The position numbers were made by a program, and so were the translations under genes. Source: Bacteroidales bacterium (GTDB lineage Bacteria > Bacteroidota > Bacteroidia > Bacteroidales > UBA932). Taken from it: DNA of 64,000 nucleotides. Below, piece by piece: positions 8,356 to 16,809 of the stretch; positions within the stretch are counted from its first letter, which is position 1; every line of letters begins with the position of its first letter. The stretch is taken from the NCBI GenBank assembly GCA_017445755.1, contig JAFSSE010000005.1, positions 25,734 to 89,733 on the forward strand, read 5' to 3'. The notes beneath the pieces are model-generated. The model saw only the letters and a program-made list of their open reading frames with translations, ran no database searches and was not told the DNA's origin.

Positions 8356-8599
8356 AGCGAAGGCGCTCACGCGCCGAAGGCCGGGAGGGAGAAGCAGCCA
8401 GCAGGCGGTAGTCGCCCCAGGGAAGGCGTGTCCACCCTCGGACGCGTTAGAGGGAGGCGCCCGACGGATGCAAGTTATCGCATAGCGATGACGCGGCAGA
8501 CGTTGGGAGGGATGGAGTGAGCGAAGCGAACGGAACCTTCCGGGGGCGAGCTACCGCTGCTGGCGGAGAAGCGAAGGCGCTCACGCGCCGAAGGCCGGG
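8356..8599. repeat. 244-bp block bounded by 30-bp perfect direct repeats, with internal inverted repeats
   Basis: AGCGAAGGCGCTCACGCGCC and the following 10 bases occur identically at 8356-8385 and 8570-8599. Each copy contains the small hairpin GGCGC-TCAC-GCGCC. Between them, 8398-8418 and 8543-8563 are near-perfect inverted copies of each other (CCAGCAG.CGGTAG.CGCCCC against its complement), so the block can form a long-range stem. It could be a MITE/REP-like element or a structured RNA; no transposase is present. Confidence 0.7.
8425..8444. repeat. copy 1 of a 20-bp intergenic repeat (other copy at 63977-63996)
   Basis: GGCGTGTCCACCCTCGGACG here and GGCGTGTCCACCCCCGGACG at the right edge of the window differ by one base in 20 although 55 kb apart. 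Both lie in non-coding DNA downstream of a rightward gene for a wall hydrolase. Confidence 0.7.
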
Positions 8600-8613
8600 G
8601 GTGAGGTAGGATT

Positions 8614-8660
8614 ATCTCCGCAATAGAGCCCGTCGAAATGACGGGCTCTATTGTGGAGAT
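8614..8660 (-). terminator. long hairpin fused to the 3' end of ssrA (terminator or processing hairpin)
   Basis: 8621-8634 and 8640-8653 are perfect 14-bp inverted copies (CAATAGAGCCCGTC, loop GAAAT). The pairing continues outward to ATCTCC (8614) and GGAGAT (8660), and the outer arm at 8654-8660 is the 3' strand of the tmRNA acceptor stem. No U-tract follows on the minus strand, so termination is inferred from the stem alone. Confidence 0.6.
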
Positions 8661-9047
8661 GGGCGGAGTCGAACCGCCGTCCAAACGTCGCACCAGGCGG
8701 CTTTCTACATGCTTATTCTTCCTTTGATTGTCGGGGAAAGATTGCCGGAAGACGGGCCGACTTTCCCTTATCCTTTAAGTCTTGGCCGGCTTTAAAGGAG
8801 TCCACCGGTGCATCCCGTCAGAATGATACCCCTTGGCCGGAACTTAACGGGACGAAAGTCCGAGGGATACTCGTCGGCATCGCAACCTGGGCGACGCGGA
8901 TTAAGCCATTTGACTTGGTCAAATTAAGCAGCGAGTGCATAGTTGTTATTGGCAACTGTTGTTTGGGATCTGAGATTTACGGGCAAGGTCCCGACGCCCG
9001 GCATGCTTACCGTCCGACATCAACGCTGTCAAAACCAGTACATCCCC
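8654..9047 (-). ncRNA. ssrA: transfer-messenger RNA
   Basis: On the minus strand the 5' end reads GGGGATGTACTGGTTTTGAC, the standard tmRNA opening, and the 3' end carries the T-arm GGACGGCGGTTCGACTCCGC followed by CATCTCC-A. GGGGATG pairs with CATCTCC as acceptor stem (G-U allowed). CCA is not encoded. Length is about 394 nt. The resume region (8953 down to 8924) encodes A-N-N-N-Y-A-L-A-A then TAA, close to the NNYALAA tags of Bacteroidales. tmRNA with SmpB rescues stalled ribosomes and marks the products for proteolysis. A TATCTTTG -7 element lies 11 nt upstream. Confidence 0.96.
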
Positions 9048-9058
9048 ATTTTGCAGGA

Positions 9059-9066
9059 CAAAGATA
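9059..9066 (-). promoter_or_regulatory. -7 element of ssrA
   Basis: The minus strand reads TATCTTTG ending 11 nt before the tmRNA 5' end, the expected position for a primary transcript with a short leader. Confidence 0.7.
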
Positions 9067-9097
9067 CGGAAAAAATCCGGCTTTGCCCCTTTTATTT

Positions 9098-9520
9098 TTA
9101 CTTCTGTGCGGCAGGAGTGGGTTTCGGAGCGGGAACTCCGGAGAGTTCCGCCGCAAGCTTGTCATACTCCTGCTCGGTAATCATCTTGCAGCCGCCGTTG
9201 AAACGGGCGTCCAGCTCGACCTGGAGGCGACGGACATGAAGGTCTCCGTCAACCTTGCAGCCGGCCTTCAGCGACAGGGTGTCCTTGACATAGAAATTTC
9301 CCGTCATGGATCCCCAGAAATCCACATTCTGGCAGATGACATCACCCTTTACAACCGCCTTTTCACCGACAACGACGCGTCCTTTCGAGTATATCTTTCC
9401 GTCAAAAGATCCGTCGATACGGATATCTCCCGGAGAGGAAATCTCTCCCTTTACAACGGTGCCCGCAGAAATGCGGCTGACTTCGTTCACATTCACATTA
9501 GATTCCATTTTCGTAGCCAT
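9098..9520 (-). CDS. bactofilin (polymer-forming cytoskeletal protein)
   Basis: 140 residues. The central ~95 residues show the bactofilin right-handed beta-helix pattern: I-S-x-G-T-V-V-K-G-E-I-x-S, I-R-I-D-G-S-F-D-G-K-I, V-V-V-G-E-K-A-V-V-K-G-D-V, with hydrophobic-G-D turns spaced about 17 residues apart. The N-terminal arm is short and polar and the C-terminal tail is Pro/Ala-rich (P-A-P-K-P-T-P-A-A), both typical. Bactofilins assemble into nucleotide-free filaments at the inner face of the membrane and scaffold wall-modifying or polar complexes. The gene follows secA by 21 bp and probably belongs to its transcript; ssrA follows 50 bp later. Confidence 0.93.
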   Translation of the reverse strand: MATKMESNVNVNEVSRISAGTVVKGEISSPGDIRIDGSFDGKIYSKGRVVVGEKAVVKGDVICQNVDFWGSMTGNFYVKDTLSLKAGCKVDGDLHVRRLQVELDARFNGGCKMITEQEYDKLAAELSGVPAPKPTPAAQK

Positions 9521-9541
9521 ATTGTGTTTCTGTTATTTCTG

Positions 9542-12500
9542 TTATACAAGTCCCTTGCCGTGGCAGTTCTTATACTTGAGACCGGAGCCGCAGGGGCAGG
9601 GGTCGTTGCGTCCGACCTTCTTTTCAGCCCTGACCGGAGTCCTGGCGCGCTGCTCGCCGTTTGTAGTCAGCTGCGAAGGATCATTGGTCCGCATCTGGCT
9701 CATGTCCGTGCGGCGCGGCTGGGGTGCGCGCTGAGGAGCTTCATCACGGTCCCTCAGCGGCACAAAGGCACGGAGAAGGAATGAGAGGGCGTCCCTGTTA
9801 AGGTCCTCGAGCATCGCCGAGAAGAGGTTGTAGCTTTCGAGTTTATATACCACCAGCGGGTCCTTCTGCTCGTAAGCGGCATTCTGGACACTCTGCCTCA
9901 GATCGTCATTGTCGCGAAGGTGCTGCTTCCAGTGCTCGTCAATCTGGTAGAGGATAATATTGCGGCTGAGGGCCTTGGCTATTTCCTTCCCCTCGTTGTT
10001 GTAGGCCTTCTCAAGGTTCACGGTAAGGTTCAGCATCTTCTTCCCGTCGGAGATCGGAAGGGCTATGTTCTGGTACATGGAGCCCTGTTTCTCGTAAACC
10101 TGCTTGATGAAGGGATAGACCTTCGCGACCATGGCCTCCATACGGCGGTTATATACCTCCTCCATGTGGCTTGTCAGGGCGTCGGCGATTGCCTGCGGCT
10201 TTGCATGATCATAGAAGTCGGCGTCGAAACCGAGATCGATGGAGAGCTGGGCCATGACATATTCCTCGAAGGCCTCATAGGTCATTCCGGAGGCGCGCTC
10301 GGCGAAAATCATGGACATATCCATCATCATGTTCCGGACATCGATTTCGATGCGCTCACCGGAGAGGGCGTTGCGCCGGCGGCTGTAAATGGCCTCCCTC
10401 TGGTAGTTCATGACGTCGTCGTATTCGAGAAGGCGCTTACGGACGCCGAAATGGTTCTCTTCCACCTTCTTCTGGGCCGTTTCAATAGCGTTCGAAAGCA
10501 TACTGGAAACGAGGGCTTCATCCTCCTTCATGCCCAGCCGGTCGACAACGGAGGCAATCCTTTCGGAGCCGAACTTACGCATCAGGTCATCCTCAAGGGA
10601 TATATAGAAGGTAGAGGAACCGGGGTCTCCCTGACGTCCGGCACGGCCTCGCAGCTGGCGGTCGACACGGCGGCTGTCATGGCGGGTCGTACCGATGATG
10701 GCAAGACCGCCCGCCTCCCTGACCTCAGGGGTAAGCTTGATATCGGTACCACGGCCGGCCATGTTGGTCGCAATGGTAACTTTCCCGCTCTGGCCCGCCT
10801 GGGCGACGATTTCCGCCTCCCTCGCGTGCTCCTTCGCGTTGAGGACATTCGGCCGGAGTCCCCTCCGGGTCATCATCCTCGCAAGCAGCTCGGAAGTCTC
10901 GACATCGGTCGTACCGACAAGGACCGGACGCCCGGCCTTGGACAGCTCGACAACCCTCTCGATAACGGCGTTGAACTTGGCGCGCTTGGTCCTGTAGATG
11001 ATATCGTCCTGGTCGTCACGGATAACCGGACGGTTCGTCGGAATCACCACGACATCAAGCTTATAGATACTCCAGAACTCGCCCGCCTCGGTCTCTGCGG
11101 TACCGGTCATACCGGCGAGCTTATGATACATCCTGAAATAATTCTGCAGGGTGACCGTCGCAAAGGTCTGGGTCGCGGCCTCAACCTTGACATTCTCCTT
11201 TGCCTCGACCGCCTGGTGGAGACCGTCGCTCCAGCGACGTCCCTCCATGATACGGCCAGTCGACTCATCTACAATCTTGACCTTGTTGTCCACGATGACA
11301 TAGTCGATGTCCTTGGTGAACATCGCATATGCCTTGAGGAGCTGGATAACCGTATGAACCCTCTCGCTCTTAAGGGAGAAGTCTTCCATCAGGGAATCCT
11401 TCTTCTGCTGCTTTTCAGCGGCGGAAAGGGACGGGTCATTCTGGATTTCAGCGATTGCGGTACCCATATCCGGAAGGACGAAGAACTCGCTGTCCCCTAC
11501 CGCATTGGCAAGGAGGTCATGACCCTTGTCGGTCATGTCCACGCTGTTCTGGATCTCGCTGATGACAAAATAAAGGTCATCGGTAATCACCGGCATTTCG
11601 CGCTCATTGTCCTGGAGATAATAACCTTCCGTCTTCTGCATGAGCTGCTTCATTCCGGGTTCGCTGAGGAACTTGATGAGCGGCTGATATTTCGGGAGAC
11701 CCTTGTAGCAGCGGAAGAGAAGTTTTCCGCCCTCCTCGGTGTTTCCGGCCGCGATAAGTTTCTTGGCATTGTTCAGCGTCTCATTGACGAGGGCGCGCTG
11801 CTTGTTGTAAAGGGTTTCGACATAGGGACGGAACTCGAGGAACTGGGCGTCGTCATCGGCCTGCTGCATAGGGCCGGAGATGATGAGCGGGGTCCTGGCG
11901 TCGTCGATAAGGACGGAGTCAACCTCATCGACAATGGCATAATGGTGTTTCCTCTGGACGAGGTCGTCGAGGCGGATCGCCATGTTGTCACGGAGGTAGT
12001 CGAAACCGAACTCGTTGTTCGTTCCGAAGGTAATATCGCAGTTGTACGCACGCTTGCGGGCGTCGCTGTTGGGTTCATGCTTGTCGATGCAGTCGACCGA
12101 AAGTCCATGGAACATGTAGATGGGTCCCATCCACTCCGAGTCTCGTTTCGAAAGGTAGTCGTTGACCGTAACGACATGGACGCCTTTTCCGGCGAGGGCA
12201 TTGAGAAAGACCGGAAGAGTAGCCACAAGGGTCTTTCCTTCACCGGTCGCCATCTCGGCAATCTTGCCCTGATGGAGGACGATACCACCGATCAGCTGGA
12301 CGTCATAGTGGACCATGTCCCAGGTCACTTCGTTACCTCCGGCCTGCCAGTGGTTCTGCCAGATGGCCTTGTCCCCCTCAATCCGGACAAAATCGTTGTC
12401 AGCGGCGAGGTTCCTGTCGAATTCGGAAGCGGTAACTTCAACCGTCTCGTTCCCCGCGAAGCGGCGGGCCGTGGATTTCACTATTGCAAAGGCCTCCGGA

Positions 12501-12823
12501 AGGATTTCTTCAAGAATCTTCTCGATTGCCTCGTCCTCGTCTTTCACGAGTTTATCGGACTCTGTTGCAAGCGCCTCTTTCTCGGAAACGGGAATATCCC
12601 CCGCGATTTCGACCTTGATTTCTTCTATACGCTTCTCGAACGGGGCCTCGACCTCGGCAATGCGCCTGCGGAGTTCCGCAGTCCTCGAACGGAGTTCATC
12701 ATTTGAGAGGGCGTCAATCTCAGGATACACCGCAAGGATCTTATCCAGAATCGGTTTTACCTGTTTCATGTCCCGGTCGGATTTCGAACCGAATACTTTC
12801 CTGATTATATCAGCTAATGCCAT
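9542..12823 (-). CDS. secA: preprotein translocase ATPase SecA
   Basis: The ATG at 12823 gives 1,093 aa beginning [12 protein letters not shown], a normal SecA start; a TTG-type extension to 12838 is less likely. Motifs in order: [11 protein letters not shown] (Walker A), [26 protein letters not shown] (Walker B), the [10 protein letters not shown] region, [20 protein letters not shown], and a C-terminal zinc finger [13 protein letters not shown]. The extra length over ~900-residue enterobacterial SecA is usual in Bacteroidetes. It drives Sec-dependent export, needed by the many signal-peptide proteins in this window. Confidence 0.98.
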   Translation of the reverse strand: MALADIIRKVFGSKSDRDMKQVKPILDKILAVYPEIDALSNDELRSRTAELRRRIAEVEAPFEKRIEEIKVEIAGDIPVSEKEALATESDKLVKDEDEAIEKILEEILPEAFAIVKSTARRFAGNETVEVTASEFDRNLAADNDFVRIEGDKAIWQNHWQAGGNEVTWDMVHYDVQLIGGIVLHQGKIAEMATGEGKTLVATLPVFLNALAGKGVHVVTVNDYLSKRDSEWMGPIYMFHGLSVDCIDKHEPNSDARKRAYNCDITFGTNNEFGFDYLRDNMAIRLDDLVQRKHHYAIVDEVDSVLIDDARTPLIISGPMQQADDDAQFLEFRPYVETLYNKQRALVNETLNNAKKLIAAGNTEEGGKLLFRCYKGLPKYQPLIKFLSEPGMKQLMQKTEGYYLQDNEREMPVITDDLYFVISEIQNSVDMTDKGHDLLANAVGDSEFFVLPDMGTAIAEIQNDPSLSAAEKQQKKDSLMEDFSLKSERVHTVIQLLKAYAMFTKDIDYVIVDNKVKIVDESTGRIMEGRRWSDGLHQAVEAKENVKVEAATQTFATVTLQNYFRMYHKLAGMTGTAETEAGEFWSIYKLDVVVIPTNRPVIRDDQDDIIYRTKRAKFNAVIERVVELSKAGRPVLVGTTDVETSELLARMMTRRGLRPNVLNAKEHAREAEIVAQAGQSGKVTIATNMAGRGTDIKLTPEVREAGGLAIIGTTRHDSRRVDRQLRGRAGRQGDPGSSTFYISLEDDLMRKFGSERIASVVDRLGMKEDEALVSSMLSNAIETAQKKVEENHFGVRKRLLEYDDVMNYQREAIYSRRRNALSGERIEIDVRNMMMDMSMIFAERASGMTYEAFEEYVMAQLSIDLGFDADFYDHAKPQAIADALTSHMEEVYNRRMEAMVAKVYPFIKQVYEKQGSMYQNIALPISDGKKMLNLTVNLEKAYNNEGKEIAKALSRNIILYQIDEHWKQHLRDNDDLRQSVQNAAYEQKDPLVVYKLESYNLFSAMLEDLNRDALSFLLRAFVPLRDRDEAPQRAPQPRRTDMSQMRTNDPSQLTTNGEQRARTPVRAEKKVGRNDPCPCGSGLKYKNCHGKGLV

Positions 12824-12855
12824 ATTAATAATACTCAACTAATAAATTCAATTTA

Positions 12856-12863
12856 CAAAGATA
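12856..12863 (-). promoter_or_regulatory. candidate -7 element of secA
   Basis: The minus strand reads TATCTTTG, about 32 nt before the secA ATG. No clear -33 was seen. Confidence 0.55.
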
Positions 12864-12906
12864 ACAGAAAATCCCGAATAATCCGGCCATTTTGCCATAA
12901 TATTAT

Positions 12907-12914
12907 TAACTTTG
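12907..12914 (+). promoter_or_regulatory. candidate -7 element of the GT2 gene at 12923
   Basis: TAACTTTG ends 8 nt before the ATG, so the transcript should start within a few bases of the start codon (near-leaderless). Confidence 0.6.
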
Positions 12915-12922
12915 CTCCCGAC

Positions 12923-13864
12923 ATGAGAATCAGCGTCGTCATACCCGCCTTCAATGCCGCCTCCCGTCTCTCCCGTGCAATCCGGAGTGCCGGAGACGCG
13001 GCGGAAGTAATAATTGTGGACGACGGCTCAACTGACGCTACGGCTGAAATAGCGGAATCATTTGAAGGAGCGAAGGTTATAAGGCAAAAGAATTCCGGAG
13101 TTTCGGCTGCCAGGAACAGGGGTGTCGAAGCGGCTGCGGGAGACTACCTCTGCTTTCTGGATGATGACGACTCCCTGGATTCCCTCTCAATTCTCAGTGG
13201 CGAAGAGGTGCCGCATGAAGCTCCCGACATGATTATTCTCCGAAGCTTTATCGGCGAAAAGGAGAGATATCCATGGAAAGGGATTTTCGATGAAAATACC
13301 CCTTACTCACCTTCCGACCTTCTCTCCAGGGGATACCTCCGGGGCAGCGCCTGCGGAGTACTTTTCAGGAGGAAATTCCTGGAAGATAATGCAATACGCT
13401 TTGCAGAGGGAGTCCGGCTCGGAGAAGATACGGTCTTCTTTGCAGAAGCCCTTTCCAGGGCCGGCAGCGTAATGTTCCGTGACCTTCCCCTGTACCTTAT
13501 CACGCCCCGTGAAGGCAGCGCATCCAGAAAGCCCTCGGAGACGGATATACCCTGCTATGCCGATGCAATTGAGGCGGCCATAGGACGCCTTCCCGCCTCT
13601 CCGCTAAGAAACCTTACTGTATTCAAACTCATAATAGTCCTGACCTCCCGAGCCGCGGCCCTGCGCCTTGGTCCCGGGAAGACTGCGGAAGCGGCCCGGC
13701 TGCGCTCCGGGGCTCTCCCCATAAAACTGGATGGAATTTCTACGGAAAGGGCTAAAATCCGTCTTCTGAACTTCTCATATCCCCTTTTCTACCACCTGAT
13801 CGCCTTTCGCGACCAGCTCCGGGGAAAACCTACCGACGGAAAAGGCGTTTCAGAAAATATGTAA
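12923..13864 (+). CDS. family 2 glycosyltransferase (surface polysaccharide)
   Basis: 313 residues. The N-terminal ~110 residues form a GT-A nucleotide-sugar-binding fold: V-V-I-P-A-F-N-A, V-I-I-V-D-D-G-S-T-D, N-S-G-V-S-A-A-R-N-R-G, and the metal-binding D-x-D-type F-L-D-D-D-D-S. Later, R-L-G-E-D-T-V-F-F matches the E-D acceptor/catalytic motif of inverting GT2 enzymes. The rest is less conserved, so donor and acceptor sugars cannot be named. It stands alone rightward, tail-to-tail with the leftward polysaccharide operon, whose last gene it overlaps by 35 bp. Confidence 0.9.
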   Translation: MRISVVIPAFNAASRLSRAIRSAGDAAEVIIVDDGSTDATAEIAESFEGAKVIRQKNSGVSAARNRGVEAAAGDYLCFLDDDDSLDSLSILSGEEVPHEAPDMIILRSFIGEKERYPWKGIFDENTPYSPSDLLSRGYLRGSACGVLFRRKFLEDNAIRFAEGVRLGEDTVFFAEALSRAGSVMFRDLPLYLITPREGSASRKPSETDIPCYADAIEAAIGRLPASPLRNLTVFKLIIVLTSRAAALRLGPGKTAEAARLRSGALPIKLDGISTERAKIRLLNFSYPLFYHLIAFRDQLRGKPTDGKGVSENM

Positions 13865-14663
13865 ACTTCGCCAGGGCGAACTGCCAGGAAGGAGTTCCGA
13901 TATAGGTCCTGAAATAGTAGGACTCGCTTTCGAATTTCATCGAACGGATTGCGACCCTGCTGTAATAGGAGCGGGTTGTCGCCCCATGCTCATGGATAAC
14001 CCTGACTTCCGGATAGAACCAGACGCAGCGGCCGATTGCCTTCATCCTTTCCGAAAGGATTGCCTCCTCCCCATAGAGGAAGGTCGCGGGATCGAACATG
14101 CCGGCGGCGAAAAAATCGGCGGCGCGGACCATGAAAAACGCCCCGGTAACCCTGTAGTGAGGCCCTTCTGCCGCAGATTCGGCATAATCGCGGTACAGTT
14201 TCGCATCGAGGGTTTTCTTCCGGTAAAAGAGCTTCCCCCAATAAGGCAGCAGATGGCGCTCGGAAAAAGTCATGAACGGTTCCGGGCCCTGGCGCCTTTG
14301 ATCCAGCCCGACCACCTCCGGACCGATGACTCCTGCATCCTCAAGGGCCGAAAGGCGCTCTGCCATACGGTCTGCAACGTCAGGCGAAAAGAACCTGATG
14401 TCATTATTTGCAAATAGGATAAAATCGGGGTTCCAGTTATCCCTGAGCCATTCTGCACCGAGATTGTTCCCCCGCGCGAAGCCCAGGTTTTCCTCCGAAC
14501 GGATGACTTCCACCTCCGACGGAAGGTCGGTCAGTTCTCCCCTGCTGTCATTATCGACCACAACTATCCGGTGGGGAGATGATACCTTACTGCACTCTTC
14601 CCTGATAAAGGCAGAGGTCAGTTTTTCACTGTGGTAATTTATAATGACAATACCTATGTTCAT
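13830..14663 (-). CDS. family 2 glycosyltransferase, rhamnosyltransferase-like
   Basis: 277 residues. GT-A signatures: I-V-I-I-N-Y-H-S near the start, V-V-V-D-N-D-S-R, S-E-E-N-L-G-F-A-R-G-N-N-L-G, and A-N-N-D-I as the D-x-D equivalent. This N-L-G-F-A-x-G-N-N form is typical of the WbbL-like rhamnosyltransferase branch, which would suit the dTDP-rhamnose genes 14 kb away, but the sugar is an inference. F-L-Y-G-E-E-A-I-L-S-E-R supplies the later acidic motif. Last gene of the coupled operon from wzx; its start overlaps the GT4 stop by 4 bp (ATGA). Confidence 0.88.
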   Translation of the reverse strand: MNIGIVIINYHSEKLTSAFIREECSKVSSPHRIVVVDNDSRGELTDLPSEVEVIRSEENLGFARGNNLGAEWLRDNWNPDFILFANNDIRFFSPDVADRMAERLSALEDAGVIGPEVVGLDQRRQGPEPFMTFSERHLLPYWGKLFYRKKTLDAKLYRDYAESAAEGPHYRVTGAFFMVRAADFFAAGMFDPATFLYGEEAILSERMKAIGRCVWFYPEVRVIHEHGATTRSYYSRVAIRSMKFESESYYFRTYIGTPSWQFALAKFTYFLKRLFRR

Positions 14664-15787
14664 CCGAGAAGGGTTTTATAAAAGTCCATGATTTTCGGCC
14701 CGTAGGCCTCTTCCGAGAAGCGTTCTACGGCAACGTCCCCCGCCGCCTCGACCATTTCCGAAGGGAATCTCTCCGAAAGGGAACGGATTGCTTCGGCACA
14801 CTCCCCGGTGGTAGAGAAGAGAATGCCGGTCCTGCCGTCTTCAAGTATATCCAGGGAGCCGCCGGAGCGCCTCGCAATAACCGGGCAGCCGTAGAACATG
14901 GCTTCAACCGTTACTCGGCCAAGACCCTCGGAGCGGGATGTCATGAGAAAGCCCGACGCCCTCTCCATCTGGCTCTTAATATCGGCTGTAAAATCAACAA
15001 AATCAAGATATTCAGAAGCGCCGTATGAAGCTGCGATTGAGGTAAGGGATTCCTTCATCTCATCACCGCAGTGCCCGGTCAGCCGGAGCCGGTACCCGGA
15101 ACGGAAAACCCCTGAAAGGCAGAAGGCCAGGACCGCCGTTTCCGGCTGTTTCGCCGGGGAGAAAAGGCTGGCCGAGAAGAGAAAATACTTCTCTTTCTCA
15201 GAGCTCTTCAAGCGGTCGGAAGCGGGGCGGACAGCGTCATTTATCCAGCGGGCGCAGGGATGGTTTTCAAGAGAAAAATGCTCAAAGATGCCGCTGGAAA
15301 TAGCCAGGACCCCTTCGGAAGAGAGAAGCTTCTTCCCGAAGCGGCGAAATCCAAGAAAAGGACGCTGCCCGAAATCGAGGTCCATGTATTCACGAAGGTG
15401 CCAGAGGTGAGGTACGCCGAGGGCGCGGGCGATGTAAAGCCCGATGTCCACGGTTCCGGAGTTGGAATGGACAAGCCGTATATCCCTGTCCTTCAAAAGG
15501 GTAAGGGCCCGGCGAACTGTCTTTCTGCGGCTCACAAGGACGTTCAGAAGATGGGGAAGGGTCCTGAAAACCTTTTTCCAGATACTCCCGTTGAAGGTTC
15601 CTCTCTGAAAGGGAATAACTATTACCTCATAACCCTCCGAACGAAGGAAGTTTCCGACAACCCCGTCCTCGCGTAGCAGCACTGTCGGACGGACCTCTTC
15701 CCGGAGCGAATGCATGAGATTCATTAGGGAGAGGGTCGCACCTCCGACCGTACGGTCTTCATTATTGACATAGAGGACGTTTATCAT
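14660..15787 (-). CDS. family 4 glycosyltransferase (GT-B fold)
   Basis: 375 residues from the ATG at 15787; a GTG one codon earlier is possible. The N-terminal domain starts I-N-V-L-Y-V-N-N-E-D with G-G-A-T-L-S-L-M as the acceptor-side glycine loop. The C-terminal GT1/GT4 domain has F-L-F-S-A-S-L-F-S-P-A-K-Q, then the E-x7-E-type nucleotide-sugar motif S-R-S-E-G-L-G-R-V-T-V-E-A-M-F-Y-G-C-P-V-I, very clear for this retaining family. It adds a sugar to a lipid-linked repeat unit at the cytoplasmic membrane. Start and stop overlap both neighbours (1 and 4 bp), indicating translational coupling. Confidence 0.9.
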   Translation of the reverse strand: MINVLYVNNEDRTVGGATLSLMNLMHSLREEVRPTVLLREDGVVGNFLRSEGYEVIVIPFQRGTFNGSIWKKVFRTLPHLLNVLVSRRKTVRRALTLLKDRDIRLVHSNSGTVDIGLYIARALGVPHLWHLREYMDLDFGQRPFLGFRRFGKKLLSSEGVLAISSGIFEHFSLENHPCARWINDAVRPASDRLKSSEKEKYFLFSASLFSPAKQPETAVLAFCLSGVFRSGYRLRLTGHCGDEMKESLTSIAASYGASEYLDFVDFTADIKSQMERASGFLMTSRSEGLGRVTVEAMFYGCPVIARRSGGSLDILEDGRTGILFSTTGECAEAIRSLSERFPSEMVEAAGDVAVERFSEEAYGPKIMDFYKTLLG

Positions 15788-16809
15788 CACTTCAGGGCAT
15801 TATCAAGGAAAGCTTCCGCTTCGCTCCGGAAAGAGCGGAGAATTTCGGAAACCCGTTCATAATCAATAGGTTCATCCATTACCTCCGCGCGCCCGTCATT
15901 GACAAGGCGGGAAGACAGGCCGACCTTCCCGAGAAGGGAGCCGGTTCGGACGTTCTCCCCTACCGGAACGGAAAGGAAGGGCTTTTGGAAAACGATGGAA
16001 AAAGCGACTCCGTGGAAAGAGGAAGTAACTACGCATGAAGCTCCCGCGACAAGCGAGAGGAACCGCTCCGGGGAGGCCCACTGCTCGGTTCCCTTCCGGC
16101 AGCGCCAGGAGGCACGGGGAGAGAGGATAATGAGCGGAAGTCCCTTGTTTTCAGCGACTTTCCGGGCAAGGGAAACAACTTTCTCCCCTTCCAGCATCGG
16201 ATATGCAAGAACATACCCCTTAGCGGAAGGCACCCCGGCAAGGTCATTCCATATTGTAGGATCCACAAGAAGCACCGGATCCTGCAGCAGGGCAACTTCC
16301 TCTCCCCGCGCTGTCAAAGAATCAAACAGAGCTTTTTCCCGGACGCTCAGGGCATCAAAACGGCCCTGGAAAACGGGATCCGCCCCGTCAGAACTGGCCG
16401 ACCAGGCGATTTTTTTAGCTTCCCCGCATTCGAAGGCGCCATGGTACACAGGGTCGGGGCCGCCTGTCCAGCGGGGATTCCAGACCTGGTCGCTTCCGAC
16501 AAGGACGGCATCGAAGCCCTCGAAGGAGCGAGTCAGCGGAAAACGTCTTATGAAACGGCGGAACCCCCGGCTTCGAATTGAACGGGACAGGGATTCCGGA
16601 ACGTATTTAAGGAGATATGTAAAGCCCTCCGAGCGGAGGCGTCCCCCGTCGAAGCGCCATGGCCAGTAAGAGGCCTCAACAGCCGGATTCCGGTAATCTA
16701 TTACCCTCACACTGTGGCCGAGCGAAGAGAGAAGGCGCACGCTGGCGTACGTCTGAAGCATCGCACCGTAGTTGTGAGCGTAATGGAGTGTCAGGATTCC
16801 GATTTTCAT
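15787..16809 (-). CDS. polysaccharide pyruvyltransferase family protein
   Basis: 340 residues. Opens K-I-G-I-L-T-L-H-Y-A-H-N-Y-G-A-M-L-Q, the family hallmark, followed by V-L-V-G-S-D-Q-V-W-N-P-R-W. The C-terminal half has V-V-T-S-S-F-H-G-V-A-F-S-I-V-F-Q-K-P-F, the conserved S-x-x-H-G motif. Enzymes of this family transfer pyruvate from PEP as a ketal onto sugars of exopolysaccharide or secondary wall polymers, giving acidic decoration. Neighbouring FrhB-like and flippase genes are the common context in gut Bacteroidetes polysaccharide loci. It overlaps FrhB by 4 bp and GT4 by 1 bp. Confidence 0.9.
   Translation of the reverse strand: MKIGILTLHYAHNYGAMLQTYASVRLLSSLGHSVRVIDYRNPAVEASYWPWRFDGGRLRSEGFTYLLKYVPESLSRSIRSRGFRRFIRRFPLTRSFEGFDAVLVGSDQVWNPRWTGGPDPVYHGAFECGEAKKIAWSASSDGADPVFQGRFDALSVREKALFDSLTARGEEVALLQDPVLLVDPTIWNDLAGVPSAKGYVLAYPMLEGEKVVSLARKVAENKGLPLIILSPRASWRCRKGTEQWASPERFLSLVAGASCVVTSSFHGVAFSIVFQKPFLSVPVGENVRTGSLLGKVGLSSRLVNDGRAEVMDEPIDYERVSEILRSFRSEAEAFLDNALK

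Larger units (their letters stand above)
8231..8653. other. gene-free, hairpin-rich interval between the NlpC/P60 gene and ssrA
   Basis: No convincing coding frame on either strand. It holds two tandem ~50-bp hairpin repeats, a 30-bp perfect direct repeat, a long-range inverted repeat and a strong hairpin next to the tmRNA 3' end, all listed separately. It is the only stretch over 300 bp without a gene. Confidence 0.8.

Noticed and set aside
8231-8653. CRISPR array
   Set aside because: Repeats are only two copies each, palindromic and unevenly spaced, with no cas genes nearby. No CRISPR was seen anywhere in the window.
8651-9784. 377-aa plus-strand open frame beginning M-W-R-W-A-E-S-N-R-R-P
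   Set aside because: It runs antisense across the tmRNA, the bactofilin and the end of secA; its first residues are the translation of the tmRNA T-arm complement, a well-known artefact.
9920-12706. 928-aa plus-strand open frame opposite secA
   Set aside because: No domain is recognisable; secA explains the region fully. Long antisense frames arise from the GC-rich third codon positions of this genome.
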